A stretch of 64,000 nucleotides of DNA from positions 288,942 to 352,941 of the forward strand of contig NZ_JAKILU010000002.1 of assembly GCF_023283485.1 (NCBI RefSeq), in the 5' to 3' direction. Of this stretch, positions 59,941 to 64,000 are shown in pieces. The DNA comes from Shewanella glacialipiscicola (GTDB taxonomy: Bacteria; Pseudomonadota; Gammaproteobacteria; Enterobacterales; Shewanellaceae). A program made the position numbers and the translations under genes. Position 1 is the first letter of the stretch, and every line of letters starts with the position of its first letter. The notes below the pieces were generated by a model, which ran no database searches, had not been told where the DNA came from, and worked only from the letters and a program-made list of their open reading frames with translations.

Positions 59941-60035
59941 TCATTAACGCATTAATCTTTTAAGAATGCGTGATTTATGCAACAAGGTAAAACCTCCCCT
60001 AAAACCTAAGTTCTAGCTCGACCCACCTACGCAAA

Positions 60036-60548
60036 TTACTTCGCTCTGCTTAATCTCAGCCGCTTTTTACGCCTTGCCCACAAAATAAAAGGCATAGAGC
60101 CAAGATAATGCACCACTAAAGCCACCACAACGCCAAAGCCAATACCACTGGCGGTTAAAGGGATGCCTGGCTTAAAGTTACTGAGGGTTTTTTCAAGATA
60201 ATCAAAGCGAGCAGGATTAAACATGTAGACGGTTTTCTCAAACAAATTACCTGTTTTGAAAATTCCCATACCTTGCTCCAGTTGAGTGTAAAGTTCGAGT
60301 GTCTGCAACTTTTGCTCAGCATCAGCGCGTACACTGGGCTCCTGATTGACTTGGTGATGGGCAATCATCTCTTGTGCATCCGCATATTGGTATTGTTTCG
60401 CGGTTGCTTCATAGCCTTCTACTTGCCATCGGGTCGATTCATAAAGACCTGATAAAAATTGCTGATAATGATCAGCCAATTGCGGTAACTGCAAGGCCAT
60501 CACTAGAATGAGTCCAAATACCAACTTATCAATTAATCTGCCAATCAA
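60036..60548 (-). CDS. DUF2937 membrane protein
   Basis: A 170-residue protein with one membrane helix at each end: LVFGLILVMALQLPQL and TASGIGFGVVVALVVHYLGS. A charged, helical stretch of about 90 residues lies between them. The layout fits DUF2937; the function is unknown. I chose the TTG at 60548 because GGAG lies 7 bases upstream and it opens at the first helix; the frame extends back to 60635 without such a site. Confidence 0.65.
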   Translation of the reverse strand: MIGRLIDKLVFGLILVMALQLPQLADHYQQFLSGLYESTRWQVEGYEATAKQYQYADAQEMIAHHQVNQEPSVRADAEQKLQTLELYTQLEQGMGIFKTGNLFEKTVYMFNPARFDYLEKTLSNFKPGIPLTASGIGFGVVVALVVHYLGSMPFILWARRKKRLRLSRAK

Positions 60549-60659
60549 GACTTTCTCCTTGATACTTTCACCTTGGAACTTTAGCCAAGCACATCGAGTT
60601 ACGACAAATAAGCTACGTAACGCTCGAAGTGACACAGACTTAATCTATGTATCGCTTGA

Positions 60660-61517
60660 TTAACACTCTATTGGCAGATCATTACGAGCGCCCCAATCTG
60701 CCCAGGAACCGTCATAGAGGATAGGATTAGTATGCCCTGCCGCCACCGAGGCTAAAATCAAAATACACGCAGTGATCCCCGAACCACAGCTAAATACCCG
60801 TGCAGACTTATCTGCAGCAAGCCCTTGATAGATAGCCTGTAACTCGCTAGTAGATTTAATTTTATTGCCATCGAGCACTTGAGCAAAGGGTAAGTTAACC
60901 GAATGAGGAATATGCCCAGAGCGCACACCGGGGCGAGGTTCACTCACTTGGCCTAAAAAGCGTGGCACGCCACGGGCATCAATAATCGCGGTTTTGGTAT
61001 CATCAATTCGTGATAAAACGGCCTCGGCGTCCATCACCCGCTCGGTGTGGTATTGCAGTACATCAGCCAAAGTATCGATATCCGTAGGGCCATAATCGAT
61101 ACCTTCATCTTGGTAACGCGATGAGGTCATTCGGTCTTCTTCAACCCATTGGGGCAAACCACCATCAAGTACATAAACTTGACTAAAACCCATCACTTTA
61201 AAAGTCCACCAAGCCCGCGGAGAAGAGTAAATGCCTTGGTTATCATAGATAACAATAATGCTATCGGCCTCAATCCCAAGTTGTGCGATCCCTTGAGCAA
61301 ATTGCTCAAGCGTCGGCAAGGCATGGATTTGGCTTGAAGTGTTATCACAAAATACATTTTCTAAGTCGAACCGACGTGAGCGTGCTATACAAATCGGCTC
61401 GTCATAAACTAGGGGGTCTTTACCAATAACGGTTTGCATACTGGCATCGAGCAGCACTAAATGGGGATCGGTGAGGTGTGCTTCGAGCCACTGCGTACTA
61501 ACAAGTGGGTATTCCAT
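60660..61517 (-). CDS. Rhodanese-type sulfurtransferase, SseA-like
   Basis: A 285-residue protein with two rhodanese domains. The C-terminal active-site loop FSCGSGITACI contains CGSGITA, the pattern of 3-mercaptopyruvate sulfurtransferases (CGSGVTA) rather than thiosulfate sulfurtransferases (CRKGVTA). Other marks are LLDASMQTVIG and the SGHIPHSVNLPFAQ block. It transfers sulfur from a small thiol donor to an acceptor such as cyanide or a protein. Confidence 0.9.
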   Translation of the reverse strand: MEYPLVSTQWLEAHLTDPHLVLLDASMQTVIGKDPLVYDEPICIARSRRFDLENVFCDNTSSQIHALPTLEQFAQGIAQLGIEADSIIVIYDNQGIYSSPRAWWTFKVMGFSQVYVLDGGLPQWVEEDRMTSSRYQDEGIDYGPTDIDTLADVLQYHTERVMDAEAVLSRIDDTKTAIIDARGVPRFLGQVSEPRPGVRSGHIPHSVNLPFAQVLDGNKIKSTSELQAIYQGLAADKSARVFSCGSGITACILILASVAAGHTNPILYDGSWADWGARNDLPIEC

Positions 61518-61681
61518 AGCAAATCCTTATACTGTTATGTGGATCGAGTGGGAGTCTTTCATGCTATGCCGCAAAGGCCAAATATCGGCTTTACAAGTTG
61601 TCGGCTTTAGCTATTCAACAAAAGCATTAATCGCGTTTGGCGATGCTTAAAGTGCATCGCACCGTTTTATCAAACTAGCCG

Positions 61682-62095
61682 CTATTTAATAACTTCTATT
61701 TTCACATCAATTAAACCTGAAGAAGTGTTACCTATACTACTAAATGCAGATTTTGATAGATCAATAATACGGCCACGCACAAAAGGCCCTCTATCGTTAA
61801 TTTTTACAATGACACTTTTGCCATTATCGACGTTAGTCACCTTAACACTCGAACCAAATGGTAACTTTTTATGGGCTGCCGTTTTTAATGCGTGTTTATA
61901 ACGTGCACCGCTCGCCGTTTTTTTATTTTGATGTTTATCACCATAAAAAGAAGCTTTGCCAGACTCAGTAAATCCCACCCAGTTACCATCTTCACCCGTT
62001 TTTAACGAAGAACAACCTGCCAAAAAGCTTAACAGTGCCAGTACAGATAATTTGATAAAAGTAGAACGCATAATTTGGTTTTTAAGTGTGTTCAC
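61682..62095 (-). CDS. RlpA-like septal lipoprotein with DPBB domain
   Basis: A 137-residue lipoprotein. The lipobox is LLSFLAGC, followed by a double-psi beta-barrel domain with ASFYGDKHQNKKTASG, the LPFGSSVKVTNVDNGKSVIV block and NDRGPFVRGRIIDLSKSAF. RlpA proteins bind or cleave bare glycan strands at the septum; this one lacks the SPOR domain, so it is a short form. The GTG at 62095 has AGAAGG 7 bases before it, better than the inner ATG at 62071. Confidence 0.85.
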   Translation of the reverse strand: MNTLKNQIMRSTFIKLSVLALLSFLAGCSSLKTGEDGNWVGFTESGKASFYGDKHQNKKTASGARYKHALKTAAHKKLPFGSSVKVTNVDNGKSVIVKINDRGPFVRGRIIDLSKSAFSSIGNTSSGLIDVKIEVIK

Positions 62096-62846
62096 ATGAC
62101 ACCTTCTCTAATAAGTGAATTTACTGCTAGGGAGCAATCTGCTCAGCAAAAATCAAGGGGAGAAATAACGAAGAACCCTTGGATGACAAAAGCTCAGGGC
62201 TTGCATCCTAAAAAATCAGTGCAAGACATCATAAAACCCCACGAGGCTACAGCAGTTACACGCTAAAATCACGCATTAGCAGGTGAATACTCTCGGTTTG
62301 AAGTCAAAAGGTTGCTGACATACTGACTTAGAAACAGGCAGATATGTGCTGGAGACTAGTTTTTGGGGACCTGTAATTTTAGTTGTTAGTAGTGTAGCGT
62401 TTGCTGATATCCACTCACACAGGCTTGCCATGGCATTAGTGTAACCTGTAGATTGAAAAGCGTTACGCAGCACGCTTTGGGACAAAACCTTGTTAGATAA
62501 TTCACTCTTATGAGCCAGATTCGGATTAGCTATTCTATTAGTAATGCTTCGTTTGGCTACAAACTAATCAATGCTCGATATAACCAGTCGGAGTAGGCAT
62601 AACAGGGACATGAATCAGTTCTCTAGAGATTTGATTCATCTTAAGAGAAAAAACGCCCCATAATAGCCGCAAACAGGGTGTGAGGGCGGTTTTTAGGGGT
62701 TAGCGTGAATCAGTCTGGTGTAGAGTGATTCAAGGGCTCATTCTCGACAAAAACGCGTTAGTTTTTTACTCTAATCAGTTGGTTTCAGATTAATATTTCT
62801 ATGGGGTAATTTCTAATTGTGAGGCAGCGTATCTGTCCCACACCAA
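62096..62846. other. Gene-poor stretch before the cassette-like genes
   Basis: About 750 bases. A 69-codon minus-strand frame (62276-62485) has no family I recognise. ATGAATCA/TGATTCAT inverted copies lie at 62610-62639, and TGAATCAGT recurs at 62706. A terminator-like AAAAACGCCC/GGGCGGTTTTT pairing spans 62648-62695. The piece ATCTAAC on the minus strand (62492-62498) resembles an attC R'' core but has no partner. Confidence 0.4.
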
Positions 62847-63440
62847 TTATTTGTTAGGCGCTTCGATATGTATATTATTCAATAAATTAAATGCAGTATT
62901 GATACTGCTTTTTAGCTCAGAAACTTCATTCTTACAGTGCGTTAATTGAATTGAATCACTCAAAAAACTTATAGTCATTTCTATGGGGTTGAACCGTTTT
63001 AAGACAAGCGTTTTATCAGGTGGAGGTTGTACACTTACATGGATGAAACTTAATGAAAATGGTTCGTTTATGTTTTTGAGTTCTTTGTCAATTCTTTCAT
63101 CGTGATGTTCCCATGAGTTTCTCACCATTTTTGAGGTGATATTTGGGAGCGCTATATCTCCTAATAAGTTTTGAAGTTCATTACATCTTTTTTTTGAATC
63201 TGATGTTTTTGAGGAGTATAGCAATCGATTTATCGCTGACATTGCAGAAAGACACACTGTCGCTTCAGATATAATTGAAAGTGGTGAAAATTTGTTGCCA
63301 TCATTGATTGATTTACTTATCGCAATCCAGTGTTCAGATGCTTTTTCAAGTTTTTCATAAGCCAACAAATATAAGTCACATTGTATTGAAATTTCACTTA
63401 GGAAAATAACTGATGAGAAGTAAATTTTAGGAATTGGCAT
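62847..63440 (-). CDS. Hypothetical cassette-type protein with an HEPN-like motif
   Basis: A 197-residue predicted helical protein. Residues 107-112 read RNSWEH, which fits the R-N-x3-H motif of HEPN ribonuclease domains (often found in toxins and defence proteins); the rest is not similar to any family I recognise. The ATG lies 18 bases after an attC-like R' core (GTTAGGC), and the C-terminus APNK is encoded by a GCCTAAC core, which is typical of integron cassette genes whose stop lies in the attC. AT-rich base composition differs from the neighbours. Function unknown. Confidence 0.7.
   Translation of the reverse strand: MPIPKIYFSSVIFLSEISIQCDLYLLAYEKLEKASEHWIAISKSINDGNKFSPLSIISEATVCLSAMSAINRLLYSSKTSDSKKRCNELQNLLGDIALPNITSKMVRNSWEHHDERIDKELKNINEPFSLSFIHVSVQPPPDKTLVLKRFNPIEMTISFLSDSIQLTHCKNEVSELKSSINTAFNLLNNIHIEAPNK
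62853..62859 (-). repeat. Isolated attC R'' core at the cassette end
   Basis: On the minus strand GCCTAAC (R-Y-Y-Y-A-A-C) followed by AAATAATTGG. A matching R' (GTTRRRY) is not found in the next 150 bases, so the site looks truncated or atypical. Confidence 0.5.
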
Positions 63441-63457
63441 ATGTATCTCGAATTAGC

Positions 63458-63544
63458 GCCTAACGCCCACAGCTCGGGCCGAAACCCGCGCAGCAGTTGA
63501 GGTCCAGGCCACGCAGTAGCAGATTGTGACTGCGCTTGTTAAGT
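63458..63544 (-). repeat. Integron attC-like recombination site, 87 bp
   Basis: On the minus strand it begins with ACTTAAC (R'', R-Y-Y-Y-A-A-C) at the stop codon of one ORF and ends with GTTAGGC (R', G-T-T-R-R-R-Y) just before the next. The core boxes are partly complementary, L''/L'-like arms (GCGCAG and CTGTGGGC) follow inside, and the centre holds further GC-rich pairing. Length and layout fit the attC family. Confidence 0.75.
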
Positions 63545-63928
63545 GCGTTGTTTGGCATATAGCTCCCTCGCTTTTTGTAACCGCTTCACAATAGCCTGAT
63601 ATGTTGCACCTTTTCTAACGTCAGCAATACCTGCTGTACCATTCTTCAAATAAAACGCCTCAACTTTTTCAATGTACTGCGCACAGTAAAATATCTCTTG
63701 TTCGTAATTTTTTTCTTTCCTAGATAGAATTGCCACGCGCTCAAAGTAATAAGGTGCTGGAACCATACCAGCTTTTTCCATTGTCTTTAGTTCTGCATCG
63801 CAGCAGCGCTTCATTGCATCGATGTCATGCTTCTTCTCGTCAACCAGCTCCCAAGTTTGTTTACCATCGACCAAATTTGCCCCGTCCGTAACCTCTGCGA
63901 TTAACTCACTGTTCTGGTCTAATCCCAT
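63539..63928 (-). CDS. Hypothetical cassette-type protein
   Basis: A 129-residue mostly helical protein with a TPR-like segment (YYFERVAILSRKEKNYEQEI). No known family. Its stop TAA is part of the attC R'' core. The expected 5' attC boundary is not seen: the frame runs back in phase to about 63957 with KCP before the MG start, and sequence resembling another element begins there. So the gene may be truncated at its 5' end. The start at 63928 is uncertain. Confidence 0.55.
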   Translation of the reverse strand: MGLDQNSELIAEVTDGANLVDGKQTWELVDEKKHDIDAMKRCCDAELKTMEKAGMVPAPYYFERVAILSRKEKNYEQEIFYCAQYIEKVEAFYLKNGTAGIADVRKGATYQAIVKRLQKARELYAKQRT

Positions 63929-63983
63929 CGGACACTTAATTTTGAGACAGTATGGTCAATAAATTATAAATTAAGAGGTCTAT

Positions 63984-64000
63984 ATGAGTTTAAAAAAATC
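63984..64000 (+). CDS. Start of a plus-strand gene cut by the window end
   Basis: ATG AGT TTA AAA AAA begins at 63984, with AAGAGG 5 bases upstream. TTGAGA (63942-63947), 17 bases, TATAAA (63965-63970) is a promoter-like pair before it. Only the first codons (MSLKK) are visible, so the product cannot be named. Confidence 0.35.

Noticed and set aside
62276..62485. Minus-strand frame of 69 codons after the rlpA-like gene
   Set aside because: No recognisable family; I could not support it as a gene, although it may include a decayed cassette.

Overview
The window looks like chromosomal DNA of a Shewanella-type gammaproteobacterium. I infer this from recognisable gene content and order: the macromolecular synthesis operon rpsU-yqeY-dnaG-rpoD opposite tsaD, unlinked gspAB, pyrBI with a UTP-sensing leader, a gabT-gabD-puuB-potIHGF-puuA-puuD-puuR polyamine region, a DUF2750 gene and an Lpp ending in RYKK. 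No database search was possible, so the species is not assigned. Most of the window is well-packed housekeeping sequence; the accessory parts are an oxamate carbamoyltransferase-like island (11.5-20.7 kb) and the right end (about 62-64 kb).

Layout. 0-11 kb: a CobD/CbiB-family gene cut by the window start, small membrane and secreted proteins, tyrS, an M23 endopeptidase, anmK, erpA and a ClC chloride channel. 11.5-20.7 kb: a LysR regulator and allH-like gene on the plus strand face arcC, allG-like, allF/fdrA-like, an ankyrin-TPR gene and an NCS2 permease on the minus strand; the permease is frameshifted in a run of seven A. 21.5-31 kb: the pyrBI promoter, leader and attenuator, pyrB-pyrI, hemL, plsY, folB, folK, uppP, an rlmA-like gene, lpp and cca. 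31-40 kb: gspA-gspB, tsaD, then rpsU-yqeY-dnaG-rpoD and a tRNA-Ile2(CAU). 40-46 kb: a chemoreceptor, a proton-peptide symporter and a luciferase-like oxidoreductase.

46-60 kb is a putrescine uptake and degradation region: PotFGHI imports putrescine; PuuA glutamylates it; a PuuB-type FAD oxidase (two copies here) oxidises it; PuuD removes the glutamyl group to give GABA; GabT and GabD convert GABA to succinate. A PuuR-like repressor sits next to puuD. I find good matches to the PuuR operator core (ATAATGAACA) upstream of puuD and of puuB, and a weaker one in the puuR/puuB2 divergent region. A separate PuuC aldehyde dehydrogenase is not present in the window.

60-64 kb: a DUF2937 gene, a rhodanese, an RlpA-like lipoprotein and then a gene-poor stretch leading into two small minus-strand ORFs separated by an 87-bp integron attC-like site. 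One of these ORFs carries an R-N-x3-H motif of the HEPN type. The last 70 bases look like the start of another element or gene on the plus strand. No integrase is visible, so the array may be a cassette cluster or the edge of an integron lying beyond the window.
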